Below are positions 1 through 7,130 of a DNA stretch of 10,920 nucleotides, piece after piece (position 1 is the stretch's first letter; each line of letters opens with the position of its first letter). The DNA lies in assembly GCA_031285245.1 (NCBI GenBank), contig JAITWN010000095.1:1-10920 (forward strand). Reading direction: 5' to 3'. Source of the DNA: Chromatiales bacterium (GTDB lineage Bacteria > Pseudomonadota > Gammaproteobacteria > SZUA-140). The position numbers and the translations under genes were made by a program. Under the pieces are notes generated by a model that worked only from the letters and a program-made list of their open reading frames with translations, was not told the DNA's origin and searched no databases.

Positions 1-1028
1 CCCCCCCCGAGCAGCACGAGCGAAACCCCAGCGCTGATGCCACCCAGCGTGAAATCACTGTCATAGAGCGCGGACAAACGACGCACCGGGCCGGCCAGCA
101 TCCCGAGCGCCGCCGTCACCAACAGCCAAGCGAAAATCGCGCCAAAAAGGCCATGAAACACGCCGTTATAGAGGAAAGGTCGACGCACGAAGCTATTGGT
201 CGCGCCGATCAACTTCTGCACCACGATCTCCTCACGGCGACTCTGGATCGACAGCCGGATGGTATTGCCAATGATGAGCAGCACAGACAGCGCCAAAAAT
301 GCGCCGAGCACCAGAACGCCGCGCTGCGCGAACTGCATGATGGCGTAGAAACGTTTCACCCATTCGAGATCGAGCTGCGCGCTTTCCACCGCTGGCACGG
401 CACGCAGGCGCGCGAGCAGGCTCTCTATCTCCTGCGGCGTTGCCGCTTCAACGCGCGGCTGCACGATGAGCACCGACGGCAGAGGATTATCCTGCAATAT
501 ATCGAGCGCCTCACCGAACCCCGAGAGGCGCTGAAATTCCTCAAGCGCCGCGGCAGGCGGTATGTGAGCAACGGTCGCCACCTGCTCCGATGCTCCAATC
601 TCACGCACCAGGCGGTCGATCTGCGCCAGTGGCGTACTTTTACGCAGAAACAAGGAAATCTGCGCTGCATCTTCCCAACCCGCGCTGACGGCGCGCGCGC
701 CTTGCAACACCACATAAAGCCCGGTCGGAAGCGCGAGTGCGATGCCAATCACCGCCACCGTCATCAAGGTCGAAAACGGCATGCGCACCATCCGCCCGAG
801 CGTATTGAACATGGCTTGCAGATGATGCTCGCCCCAGGAGCGCAAACGCTCGACAGCGCCGAGCCGGCGCGGGGCGGCAGTACGTGCCGCGCGAGATACA
901 TCAATCGCGTCAGTCGATGACCCTTCGGCAGCCTCAGCATCGAGCAGCGCTTCATAGGCCGCATCCTCATCGGCCTGCCCGTGCTGTTCTTCACGTAGCA
1001 AACTGGGGGGGATACCTGAACGACTCAT
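1..1028 (-). CDS. ftsX: Cell division protein FtsX (3' end cut by window edge)
   Basis: This is the membrane subunit of the FtsEX ABC complex, which couples ATP hydrolysis at the divisome to activation of septal peptidoglycan hydrolases. The frame is open for 342 codons from the ATG whose complement is at 1026-1028, and it leaves the window without a stop. The translation has a cytoplasmic N-terminal region of about 85 residues that is acidic at first and then basic. Transmembrane segments lie near residues 88-108, 237-257 and 290-311, and a fourth begins near 331. A periplasmic domain lies between the first two. The stretch LIGATNSFVRRPFLY (273-287) is a strong FtsX hallmark. The start overlaps the ftsE stop as ATGA, so translation is probably coupled. 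E. coli FtsX has 352 residues, so only a short C-terminal tail should be missing. The family assignment is secure. Confidence 0.95.
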   Translation of the reverse strand, partial: MSRSGIPPSLLREEQHGQADEDAAYEALLDAEAAEGSSTDAIDVSRAARTAAPRRLGAVERLRSWGEHHLQAMFNTLGRMVRMPFSTLMTVAVIGIALALPTGLYVVLQGARAVSAGWEDAAQISLFLRKSTPLAQIDRLVREIGASEQVATVAHIPPAAALEEFQRLSGFGEALDILQDNPLPSVLIVQPRVEAATPQEIESLLARLRAVPAVESAQLDLEWVKRFYAIMQFAQRGVLVLGAFLALSVLLIIGNTIRLSIQSRREEIVVQKLIGATNSFVRRPFLYNGVFHGLFGAIFAWLLVTAALGMLAGPVRRLSALYDSDFTLGGISAGVSLVLLGG

Positions 1029-1705
1029 GCCGGCACCGCTCCCAGCGACTCTTCGGTCAATAAGCGACCCGCTTCCAGACGCAGAATGCGCCGCCCCATG
1101 CGCGAGATGAGCTGCAAATCATGGCTCGCAATCAGCACGGTGACGCCAACTTGATTGAATTGCGCAAAAAGTCGCATCACTTCCTCTGACAGCCCAGGAT
1201 CGAGATTGCCAGTCGGCTCATCGGCAAGCAATAACGGCGGTTTGTGCACGACCGCGCGCGCGATGCCAACGCGCTGCTGCTCACCACCCGACAACATCAC
1301 CGGATAACGCCGCTCCTTATCGAGCAGACCGACTTTATCGAGCGCCGCACGCACGCGTCGCGCGATCTCACGGTGTTCATAACCCGCGATCACCAGCGGC
1401 AAGGCGACGTTGTCGAATACCGTGCGATCGCTGAGCAGATTGTGATTCTGAAAAATAATGCCGATCTCGCGGCGCAAATAGGGAATCTGCGCCGAACGGA
1501 TACGAATGAGGCTGCGGCCATTGAAAAAAATCTGGCCATAAGAAGCGCGCTCGATCAGCGCGATGAGCTTGAGCAGCGTGCTCTTGCCCGCGCCGGAACG
1601 GCCGGTGAGAAAAGCCATTTCCCCCGCGCGCAGATGCATGTTGAGGCCAACGAGCGCTTCCTGCCCGCCCGGGTAACGCTTGCCTACATTCTCGAAACGC
1701 AGCAT
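1025..1705 (-). CDS. ftsE: Cell division ATP-binding protein FtsE
   Basis: This is the cytoplasmic ATPase of the FtsEX complex. It binds FtsX at the inner membrane and is recruited to the Z ring. The 226-residue length is normal for FtsE (222 in E. coli). All ABC motifs are intact: Walker A GRSGAGKST at 35-43, Q-loop Q86 in IIFQNHNLL, signature LSGGEQQR at 138-145, Walker B LLLADEP at 158-164 followed by TGNLD, and H-loop His195 in IASHD. The start codon shares one base with the ftsY stop (TGATG), and the stop overlaps the ftsX ATG. LolD and MacB-type ATPases look similar, but the position between ftsY and ftsX settles the name. No independent promoter was identified. Confidence 0.97.
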   Translation of the reverse strand: MLRFENVGKRYPGGQEALVGLNMHLRAGEMAFLTGRSGAGKSTLLKLIALIERASYGQIFFNGRSLIRIRSAQIPYLRREIGIIFQNHNLLSDRTVFDNVALPLVIAGYEHREIARRVRAALDKVGLLDKERRYPVMLSGGEQQRVGIARAVVHKPPLLLADEPTGNLDPGLSEEVMRLFAQFNQVGVTVLIASHDLQLISRMGRRILRLEAGRLLTEESLGAVPA

Positions 1706-2664
1706 CAGGATTTCCCTGAAAACAGTGCCGCGACGAATTCCTCGGCATCGAATACGCGCAGATCCTCGATGCTTTCGCCAACACCGACAAAGCGAATCGG
1801 CACATCGAGCTTTGATGCCACCGCAAAGATGACGCCGCCTTTGGCGGTGCCATCGAGTTTGGTGAGCGTAATGCCAGTGAGGCCAACGGCATCGTTGAAC
1901 TGCGCCGCCTGCGAGACGGCATTCTGCCCGGTGCCAGCATCGATCACCAGCATGGTTTCATGCGGCGCGGTGGGATCGGCCTTGGCGATGACGCGTTTTA
2001 CCTTTTGCAGCTCGGCCATCAGATTGGCCTGTGTGTGCAAACGGCCGGCGGTATCGATGATGAGCACATCCATACCGCGCGCCTTCGCCGCCTGCATCGC
2101 GTCGAAAGCAACTGACGCCGGATCGGCGCTGCGTGTTTGCGCGATGACCGCGATATCGTTGCGCTCGCCCCAAGCTTGCAGTTGCTCAACCGCCGCGGCG
2201 CGGAAAGTATCACCGGCGGCGAGCATGACCCGCATGCCCTCACCCCGTAGACGACGCGCAAGCTTGCCGATGGTCGTGGTCTTGCCAGCGCCATTGACGC
2301 CGACCATGAGAATGACGAATGGCGTAGCACGCCTCTCGATGGCGAGCGGGATCGAACGCGGCTTCAGCAGTGCGAAAAGATCAGCGCGCAAGGCCGCAAA
2401 CAGCGCATCGCTGTCGTCGAGTTCGCGACGCGAAATGCGTTTTTCGATATCGGTAATGATTTTACGCGTTGCATCGACGCCGACATCGGCGCTCAGTAAC
2501 ACGGTCTCGATTTCTTCAAGCAGCTCGGCATCGATCTTCTTGCGGCCGAGCACGAGGCTTGCGATACCTTCGACGAAACCGTCGCGGGTTCGCTGCAAGC
2601 GCTCTTTCAGGCGGCCGAAGAAACCGGATCCCTTGCGTGCTTGCGGATCGGCTGGTTCAACCAT
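1705..2664 (-). CDS. ftsY: Signal recognition particle receptor FtsY (SRP GTPase)
   Basis: FtsY docks SRP-ribosome complexes at the inner membrane for co-translational insertion through SecYEG. I chose the ATG at 2664, giving 319 residues. From there the protein shows the amphipathic membrane-targeting segment GFFGRLKERLQRTR (14-27), a helical N domain (about 30-100) and a complete SRP GTPase G domain: G1 GVNGAGKTT (122-130), DTFRAAA (152-158), G3 DTAGR (204-208), G4 TKLD (268-271) and GVGE (294-297). The frame is also open upstream to an ATG at 2847 (380 residues). That extension does not look like an FtsY A domain and covers the divergent promoter region, so I left it out. No strong Shine-Dalgarno precedes 2664, so the start is less certain than the function. 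The long acidic A domain of E. coli FtsY (497 residues) is absent. First gene of ftsY-ftsE-ftsX. Confidence 0.95.
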   Translation of the reverse strand: MVEPADPQARKGSGFFGRLKERLQRTRDGFVEGIASLVLGRKKIDAELLEEIETVLLSADVGVDATRKIITDIEKRISRRELDDSDALFAALRADLFALLKPRSIPLAIERRATPFVILMVGVNGAGKTTTIGKLARRLRGEGMRVMLAAGDTFRAAAVEQLQAWGERNDIAVIAQTRSADPASVAFDAMQAAKARGMDVLIIDTAGRLHTQANLMAELQKVKRVIAKADPTAPHETMLVIDAGTGQNAVSQAAQFNDAVGLTGITLTKLDGTAKGGVIFAVASKLDVPIRFVGVGESIEDLRVFDAEEFVAALFSGKS

Positions 2665-2747
2665 GAGTGCGTCGTCTTGATCTAATAGCTGGGTTTTTGC
2701 CAGATCGCCTTGCTGCTTGCAGGATCGATAACGATGATCGAGCCTGG

Positions 2748-2777
2748 CATCGGATGCACGGCGCACTGGTGTACAAT
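2748..2777 (+). promoter_or_regulatory. Putative sigma-70 promoter for the M16-rsmD-coaD-fdx-ggt operon
   Basis: TACAAT at 2772-2777 matches the -10 consensus TATAAT at five of six positions. The -35 region about 17 bases upstream (around 2749-2754, ATCGGA) is a poor match, so the call rests on the -10 box and the position. The same 11 bases, GTGTACAATAC, recur at 9868-9878 before pyrE, in both cases upstream of a plus-strand operon start. A transcript starting near 2784 would carry a leader of about 180 bases. Confidence 0.45.
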
Positions 2778-2919
2778 ACGGAACTTTCTCGAAGCCCCCG
2801 AGCTCGAACTTGGAACCAGAAGCTCTGGATGATTGGCTTCGATCCATCCATTTTCGTCGTGCGCCTATCCTAGCAGAATCAGCAACCGGTTAAACAAAAA
2901 CTGAAGGAGCGTGACAGCC

Positions 2920-2970
2920 GTGTATTTTGCGCTTGACGTCGTTACACGATCCAAGGAGACGTTCGCATGA
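2920..2970 (+). CDS. Possible leader peptide coupled to the M16 peptidase gene
   Basis: A short frame begins with GTG at 2920 and encodes 16 residues, (M)YFALDVVTRSKETFA. It ends with TGA at 2968-2970, overlapping the ATG of the M16 peptidase gene as ATGA. A strong Shine-Dalgarno, GAAGGAG at 2903-2909, lies 10 bases upstream of the GTG. An earlier in-phase GTG at 2911 is too close to that sequence. The peptide has no signal sequence or attenuator-like codon run. The peptidase gene has its own AAGGAG, located inside this frame. It could be a translational coupling device or a chance frame; the sequence does not decide. Confidence 0.25.
   Translation: MYFALDVVTRSKETFA
2953..2958 (+). promoter_or_regulatory. 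Ribosome binding site of the first M16 peptidase gene
   Basis: AAGGAG lies 8 bases upstream of the ATG at 2967. It is a near-perfect Shine-Dalgarno and fixes this start, which also gives an intact signal peptide. Confidence 0.85.
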
Positions 2971-4409
2971 AAACAAAATTGCTCGCGAGCATCTTCGCTC
3001 TGCTGATCATCGCCACAGCCCCCATGCTGGTGCCCGCGTTGATATCGAGCGCGCAGGCGCGTGATGGGGAAAGCGCCCAAGCCAGCGCGACCACAACCCA
3101 CGAATTTCGCCTCGACAATGGCCTCAAGCTGATCGTCAGAGAAGATCACCGCGCGCCGGTCGTCGTGTCGCAAGTCTGGTACAAAGTCGGCGGCAGCTAC
3201 GAACACTCCGGCATCACTGGCATCTCGCACGCGCTCGAACACATGATGTTCAAGGGCACGAAGAAACATCCGCCCGGCACCTTCTCACGCATCATCGCCG
3301 AACACGGCGGACGCGAGAACGCTTTCACCGGACGCGACTACACAGCTTATTTCCAGCAGCTCGAAGCCAGCCGTTTGCCGATCAGCTTCGAACTGGAAGC
3401 CGATCGCATGCGGGGTTTGCTGCTGCCTCCTGAGGAATTCGCACGCGAGATCGAAGTCATCAAGGAAGAACGCCGGCTGCGCACCGACGACAATCCGCAG
3501 GCCATCACTTACGAACAGCTCTATGCCACAGCCTTCAACGCCAATCCGTATCACAACCCGATCATCGGCTGGATGAACGATCTCGAGCACATGACCGCGG
3601 GCGATCTGCGCAAGTGGTACGACGATTGGTACGTTCCCGACAACGCCACGCTGGTCGTAGTCGGCGACGTCAATGCCAGCGAGGTATACAGCCTCGCCAA
3701 GCGCCATTACGGCAGCGTGAAGAAAGATAAAAAACATCAGGTACCACAGCTCAAACCGCGCACTGAGCCAACACAAATCGGCGAACGCCGCGTCACCGTG
3801 CGCGCGCCGGCGCGCGTGCCTTATCTAATGCTGGGCTACAAAGTACCGGTCGTACGCGGCGCCGAGGTCGATTGGGAACCCTATGCCCTCGAAGTGCTCA
3901 GCGGCGTGCTCGACGGCGGTGACAGCGCGCGTTTCTCCAAACATCTCGTACGCGAAGAAGGCATCGCTGCCAATGCCAGCGCCAGTTACAGCCCGTATTC
4001 ACGCCACGAAGATCTGCTGATGCTGGATGGTACACCGGCGCAAGGACACGACGCCGCCGAACTCGAAGCCGCGCTGCGCCAACAGATCGCGCAACTACGC
4101 GATGAGTTGATCACGCCCGCCGAACTCGAACGTATCAAAGCGCAAGTAGTAGCCAGCGACATCTATCAACGCGATTCCGTGTTCTATCAGGCTATGCTCA
4201 TCGGCATGCTGGAAACCTCCGGGCTCGATTGGCGTTTAGCGGATGAATATCTCGAGCACATCAAAGCCGTGACACCCGAACAGGTGCGTGAAGTCGCGCG
4301 CAAATACCTCACGGATGATCACCTCACCGTTGCGGTGCTCGAACCCTTGCCGATCGATCCATCGAATCCGCCGTCCGCCGCGCCGGCTGGAGGTGCCAAT
4401 GTACGCTGA
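2967..4409 (+). CDS. Catalytic M16B zinc metallopeptidase, exported (PqqL/processing-peptidase-like)
   Basis: This is an insulinase-family (M16B) zinc peptidase of 480 residues, predicted to be periplasmic. Residues 1-31 form a signal peptide with a long hydrophobic core ending in SSAQA. The inverted zinc motif HALEH is at 88-92, giving His88 and His92 as ligands and Glu91 as the general base. Glu168 in IKEERR is the expected third ligand, 76 residues downstream. The family stretch HGGRENAFTGRDYTAYF is at 113-129. The C-terminal half (about 215-460) is the second M16 domain. The gene overlaps the next M16 gene by 11 bases. That gene lacks the zinc motif, so the two products probably form a heteromeric peptidase chamber. 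Substrates are unknown; family members degrade peptides. A similar pair lies beside ftsY in Pseudomonas, as I recall. Function as a peptidase is secure, the biological role is not. Confidence 0.93.
   Translation: MKTKLLASIFALLIIATAPMLVPALISSAQARDGESAQASATTTHEFRLDNGLKLIVREDHRAPVVVSQVWYKVGGSYEHSGITGISHALEHMMFKGTKKHPPGTFSRIIAEHGGRENAFTGRDYTAYFQQLEASRLPISFELEADRMRGLLLPPEEFAREIEVIKEERRLRTDDNPQAITYEQLYATAFNANPYHNPIIGWMNDLEHMTAGDLRKWYDDWYVPDNATLVVVGDVNASEVYSLAKRHYGSVKKDKKHQVPQLKPRTEPTQIGERRVTVRAPARVPYLMLGYKVPVVRGAEVDWEPYALEVLSGVLDGGDSARFSKHLVREEGIAANASASYSPYSRHEDLLMLDGTPAQGHDAAELEAALRQQIAQLRDELITPAELERIKAQVVASDIYQRDSVFYQAMLIGMLETSGLDWRLADEYLEHIKAVTPEQVREVARKYLTDDHLTVAVLEPLPIDPSNPPSAAPAGGANVR
4388..4394 (+). 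promoter_or_regulatory. Ribosome binding site of the second M16 gene
   Basis: TGGAGGT lies four bases upstream of the ATG at 4399, inside the end of the preceding gene. It decides the start in favour of 4399 over the upstream in-phase ATG at 4288, which would place a basic non-signal sequence ahead of the signal peptide. Confidence 0.8.
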
Positions 4410-5730
4410 TCGCCGTTACACCTTGTGGCCGCGCGGGCTGTTTGCACTGCTGCTGCTCACGCTGACATCGCTCGCCCATGCCGCACGCATTGATATCCAG
4501 CACTGGGAAACCACCAATGGCGCACGCGTCTATTTCGTACCGGCAATGGAACTGCCGATCGTAGATATCCAGCTCGTCTTCGATGCCGGCAGCGCACATG
4601 ACGGTAGCCACGCCGGGCTCGCGCAGCTAACGAGCCGCATGCTTGCCGAAGGCGCGGGCGATATGGGCGCCGATGCCATCGCCGAGCGTTTCGAGGGGCT
4701 CGGCGCGCAGTTCGGCGCGGATGCACAGCGCGATATGGCCGTGCTCACGCTGCGCAGTCTAAGCGATGCCAGCTATCTCGACCCGGCGCTCGACACGCTC
4801 GCCACCATCGTGCGCGCGCCGACCTTTGCCGCGCAGCCCTTTGAACGTGAACGCTCACGCCTGCTGATCGACCTGCAATCGGCCGAGCAATCACCGAGTG
4901 ATATCGCAGAGGATGCTTTCTATCGCGCGGTTTACGGCCAGCATCCATATGCCTCACCGGTGCTCGGCAGCACGGAGTCTGTGCAAGCGCTCACTCGCGA
5001 TGATCTCGCAAACTTTCACCGCGAATACTATGTAGCGCGCAATGCGGTCGTCGCCATTGTCGGCGCACTCAGTAGGGCGCAGGCCGAACAGATCGTCGAA
5101 CGTGCGCTGGGATCGCTGCCAGAAGGCGCGACGGCAACGCCGGTAGCAGAGGTGAGCGGCGCGCGGCAGGCTGAGCGCATCCGCATCGAGTTTCCTTCCA
5201 GCCAGACCCATGTCCTGGTGGGGCAGCCGGGCATCTCGCGCCTTGATCCTGACTACTTCCCGCTCTACGTCGGCAATTACGTGCTCGGAGGCTCAGGGCT
5301 CGTTGCACGGGTGAGTGAAGAAGTGCGCGAAAAGCGCGGCCTCGCTTACAGCGCTTACAGCTATTTCACCCCGATGCGGGCGCAGGGGCCTTTCACACTT
5401 GGGCTGCAGACGCGCAACGATCAAGCCGAGCAAGCGCTCACCGTGCTCTTTGATACGCTTAACCACTTCATCGCCGAAGGGCCAACGGCGGCGGAGCTGA
5501 TCGCGGCGAAGAAAAATATCACCGGTAGTTTTCCCCTGCGTATCGCGAGCAATCAAAATATCGTCGGCAATCTTGCGGTGATCGGTTTCTACGGTCTGCC
5601 GCTCGATTATCTGGATACGTTCAATAGCCGCGTCGAAGCAGTGAATGGCGATCAGATTCGTAACGCCTTCCACCGCCGCATCGATCCGGCAACCATGGTG
5701 ACGGTGACCGTTGGTCAGTCTGCGAAATAA
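4399..5730 (+). CDS. Non-catalytic M16 family partner subunit, exported
   Basis: This is a 443-residue M16-fold protein without the zinc site, predicted to be periplasmic. Residues 1-28 form a signal peptide ending in SLAHA. Aligned by eye with the upstream peptidase, the HALEH segment is replaced by QLTSR at 76-80, so His, Glu and His become Gln, Ser and Arg. The C-terminal domain carries SEEVREKRGLAYSAYSYF (306-323). This resembles the Arg/Tyr-containing segment that contributes to substrate binding in inactive subunits of M16 heterodimers such as mitochondrial processing peptidase alpha. The 11-base overlap with the upstream gene supports production of the two subunits together. The start at 4399 is fixed by a good ribosome binding site and the signal peptide. 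Loss of catalysis is inferred from the missing ligands; partnership is inferred from family knowledge and gene order. Confidence 0.9.
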   Translation: MYADRRYTLWPRGLFALLLLTLTSLAHAARIDIQHWETTNGARVYFVPAMELPIVDIQLVFDAGSAHDGSHAGLAQLTSRMLAEGAGDMGADAIAERFEGLGAQFGADAQRDMAVLTLRSLSDASYLDPALDTLATIVRAPTFAAQPFERERSRLLIDLQSAEQSPSDIAEDAFYRAVYGQHPYASPVLGSTESVQALTRDDLANFHREYYVARNAVVAIVGALSRAQAEQIVERALGSLPEGATATPVAEVSGARQAERIRIEFPSSQTHVLVGQPGISRLDPDYFPLYVGNYVLGGSGLVARVSEEVREKRGLAYSAYSYFTPMRAQGPFTLGLQTRNDQAEQALTVLFDTLNHFIAEGPTAAELIAAKKNITGSFPLRIASNQNIVGNLAVIGFYGLPLDYLDTFNSRVEAVNGDQIRNAFHRRIDPATMVTVTVGQSAK

Positions 5731-6355
5731 ATACGGGCGCGGACGCGCCCAGCGCCGCCAGCAAGGGCAACTGCGCATTATTGGCGGCATGTGGCGCAGC
5801 CGGCGCTTGCGCTTCCTCACCGACGCCGAAATCCGGCCAACGCCCGATCGCGTGCGTGAAACCGTGTTCAACTGGCTACAGGAAGTTGTACCCGGCGCAC
5901 GCTGCCTCGATCTGTTCGCGGGCAGCGGCGGACTCGGACTCGAAGCCCTGTCGCGCGGCGCAGCGCACGTGACGCTCATCGATCAGGACGCACGCGTCAT
6001 CGAGCAGCTGCAAGAAAATCTCACGCTGCTCGGCGCTCGCAATGCTGAGCTCGTGTGCTCAGACGCGTTCAAATTTCTGGCGGCGCACCACAGCACTCAA
6101 CCTTTCGACATCGTATTCATGGATCCGCCCTACCGCGATCATCTGCTGGGTGAGGCCTGCGCACGCTTGGAAAGCTCGGGTCTGCTGGCACAAGCAGCCT
6201 GGATTTATCTGGAATGCGGCAGCGACGAGCCACCACCGGCCTTGCCTGCAAGCTGGCATTACATTCACAACCGTAGTGCTGGACAGGTCGGCTATCATCT
6301 CGCCAAAAAAGACCCTGAATCAGACTCGGCATCGAACGACTTGAGCACTGCATGA
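5711..6355 (+). CDS. rsmD: 16S rRNA (guanine(966)-N(2))-methyltransferase RsmD
   Basis: RsmD transfers a methyl group from S-adenosylmethionine to N2 of G966 of 16S rRNA during 30S assembly in the cytoplasm. The 214-residue product starts with basic residues, followed by LRIIGGMWRSRRL (21-33) and RPTPDRVRETVFNWL (42-56), both typical of RsmD. The SAM-binding motif LDLFAGSGGLGLEAL is at 66-80, and the catalytic motif DPPY at 138-141. GQVGYHL (191-197) matches the family C-terminus. The start codon is TTG at 5711, which places the conserved RIIGG motif near residue 22, as in E. coli. The next ATG in frame, within GGMWR, would remove conserved sequence. The gene overlaps the M16 partner gene by 20 bases, with GGTGA at 5697-5701 as a weak ribosome binding site. 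In many gammaproteobacteria rsmD adjoins ftsY; here the two M16 genes lie between. Confidence 0.94.
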   Translation: MVSLRNKYGRGRAQRRQQGQLRIIGGMWRSRRLRFLTDAEIRPTPDRVRETVFNWLQEVVPGARCLDLFAGSGGLGLEALSRGAAHVTLIDQDARVIEQLQENLTLLGARNAELVCSDAFKFLAAHHSTQPFDIVFMDPPYRDHLLGEACARLESSGLLAQAAWIYLECGSDEPPPALPASWHYIHNRSAGQVGYHLAKKDPESDSASNDLSTA

Positions 6356-6831
6356 ACGCCGTCGCCATTTACCCCGGCACTTTTGATCCCATCACTCACG
6401 GCCATACTGACATCGTGCAGCGCGCCGCGTGCCTCTTTGACCGCATCATCATCGCGGTCGCCGCAAGCCCGGGCAAAACCCCCACATTCACCCTTGATGA
6501 ACGCATGCACCTAGCACGTCTCGCGCTCGCCGGCACAAAAAACATCGACGTACTCGGCTTCGATCACTTGCTGGTCAATTTCGCCCGGGCACAAGGCGCG
6601 AGCGTGATTCTGCGCGGGCTGCGCGCGGTGTCCGATTTCGAATATGAATTTCAACTCTCGAGCATGAACCGACGTCTCGCGCCTGATATCGAGACGGTCT
6701 ATCTCATGCCGTCCGAGCAACATTCCTTTATTTCCTCAAGTCTGGTCAGGGAAATCGCCAAGCTCGGCGGCGATGTTTCCGGCTTCGTCCACCCCGAGGT
6801 GCAGGCTGCGCTACGCGAGAAGATGAGTTAA
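6352..6831 (+). CDS. coaD: Phosphopantetheine adenylyltransferase CoaD
   Basis: CoaD joins ATP and 4'-phosphopantetheine to give dephospho-CoA and pyrophosphate, the penultimate step of coenzyme A synthesis. The 159-residue length is standard for the bacterial enzyme. The nucleotidyltransferase signature is intact: YPGTFDPITHGH at 7-18, with Thr10 and His18 as the (T/H)xGH-type active-site positions. Lys42 in GKTPTF, ILRGLR (86-91) and the C-terminal SFISSSLVRE (125-134) are the other substrate-binding segments expected. The ATG overlaps the rsmD stop by four bases (ATGA), so translation is probably coupled; no strong Shine-Dalgarno is visible. The rsmD-coaD pair is a common arrangement in bacteria. 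Confidence 0.97.
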   Translation: MNAVAIYPGTFDPITHGHTDIVQRAACLFDRIIIAVAASPGKTPTFTLDERMHLARLALAGTKNIDVLGFDHLLVNFARAQGASVILRGLRAVSDFEYEFQLSSMNRRLAPDIETVYLMPSEQHSFISSSLVREIAKLGGDVSGFVHPEVQAALREKMS

Positions 6832-6879
6832 GCTTGGCACCGCCCGTTTTTTCGAAATACCCCCGACGAGCCGAAACAC

Positions 6880-7125
6880 ATGTCTCTGATCATCACCAAC
6901 GATTGCATCAATTGCGACGTCTGCGAACCCGAGTGCCCAAACGGCGCGATCTCGCAGGGCGCTGAAATTTACGTCATCGACCCCGCGCTGTGCACTGAAT
7001 GCGTGGGGCACTTCGATACTCCGCAGTGCGTGCAGGTCTGTCCGGTCGATTGCATTCCCAAAGACCCCGACCACGTCGAGACCCAAGACGAGTTGCACCA
7101 AAAGTACCTCAAACTGATGGGCTGA
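6880..7125 (+). CDS. 2[4Fe-4S] ferredoxin, Allochromatium type (YfhL/Fdx family)
   Basis: This is an 81-residue low-potential electron carrier with two [4Fe-4S] clusters. The first motif has Cys9, Cys12, Cys15 and Cys19-Pro (CINCDVCEPECP). The second has Cys38, Cys41, Cys50 and Cys54-Pro, with eight residues between Cys41 and Cys50. That insertion and the C-terminal helical tail (about 65-81) mark the Allochromatium vinosum type rather than clostridial ferredoxins. Cys58 in CPVDC is an additional cysteine also usual in this group. A 48-base gap separates it from coaD, and only a weak ribosome binding site is visible. Pseudomonas fdx1 occupies the same position beside coaD and is reported, as I recall, to be needed for viability. 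The electron donor and acceptor cannot be read from the sequence. Confidence 0.95.
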   Translation: MSLIITNDCINCDVCEPECPNGAISQGAEIYVIDPALCTECVGHFDTPQCVQVCPVDCIPKDPDHVETQDELHQKYLKLMG

Positions 7126-7130
7126 CGATC

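Larger units (their letters stand above)
2665..2966. other. Divergent intergenic region between ftsY and the M16 peptidase operon
   Basis: This 302-base stretch must hold the signals for both the ftsYEX operon (leftward) and the six-gene operon (rightward). I see a TACAAT box on the plus strand at 2772-2777. A small hairpin, CCAGA-AGC-TCTGG, lies near 2816-2828. A GAAGGAG ribosome-binding sequence at 2903-2909 precedes a short GTG reading frame that ends on the peptidase start codon. On the minus strand the frame is open in phase with ftsY from 2847, but its translation has no recognisable feature. I could not identify a convincing minus-strand promoter for ftsY by eye. Confidence 0.6.

Noticed and set aside
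153..920. A 255-codon plus-strand open frame at the left edge
   Set aside because: It lies opposite ftsX, whose translation has clear family motifs and membrane segments. The plus-strand product is Arg/His-rich without recognisable features.
1244..2680. A 478-codon plus-strand open frame opposite ftsE and ftsY
   Set aside because: It is antisense to two genes with complete GTPase and ABC motifs. Its translation is low-complexity, rich in Ser, Ala and Arg with no domain, which is typical of a shadow frame in GC-rich DNA.
2933..2961. TTGACG at 2933-2938 as a -35 box for the M16 operon
   Set aside because: The sequence at the matching -10 distance is GGAGAC, overlapping the ribosome binding site, so no promoter is supported there.
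3285..3776. A 163-codon minus-strand open frame inside the M16 peptidase
   Set aside because: It is opposite the zinc peptidase domain and has no independent evidence of coding.
5293..5979. A 228-codon minus-strand open frame across the M16 partner and rsmD
   Set aside because: It is antisense to two genes with strong motifs, and it has no domain or ribosome binding site that I can see.
6832..6879. Possible terminator between coaD and the ferredoxin gene (a T6 run near 6848)
   Set aside because: No GC-rich stem precedes the T run, so I see only a short spacer within an operon.
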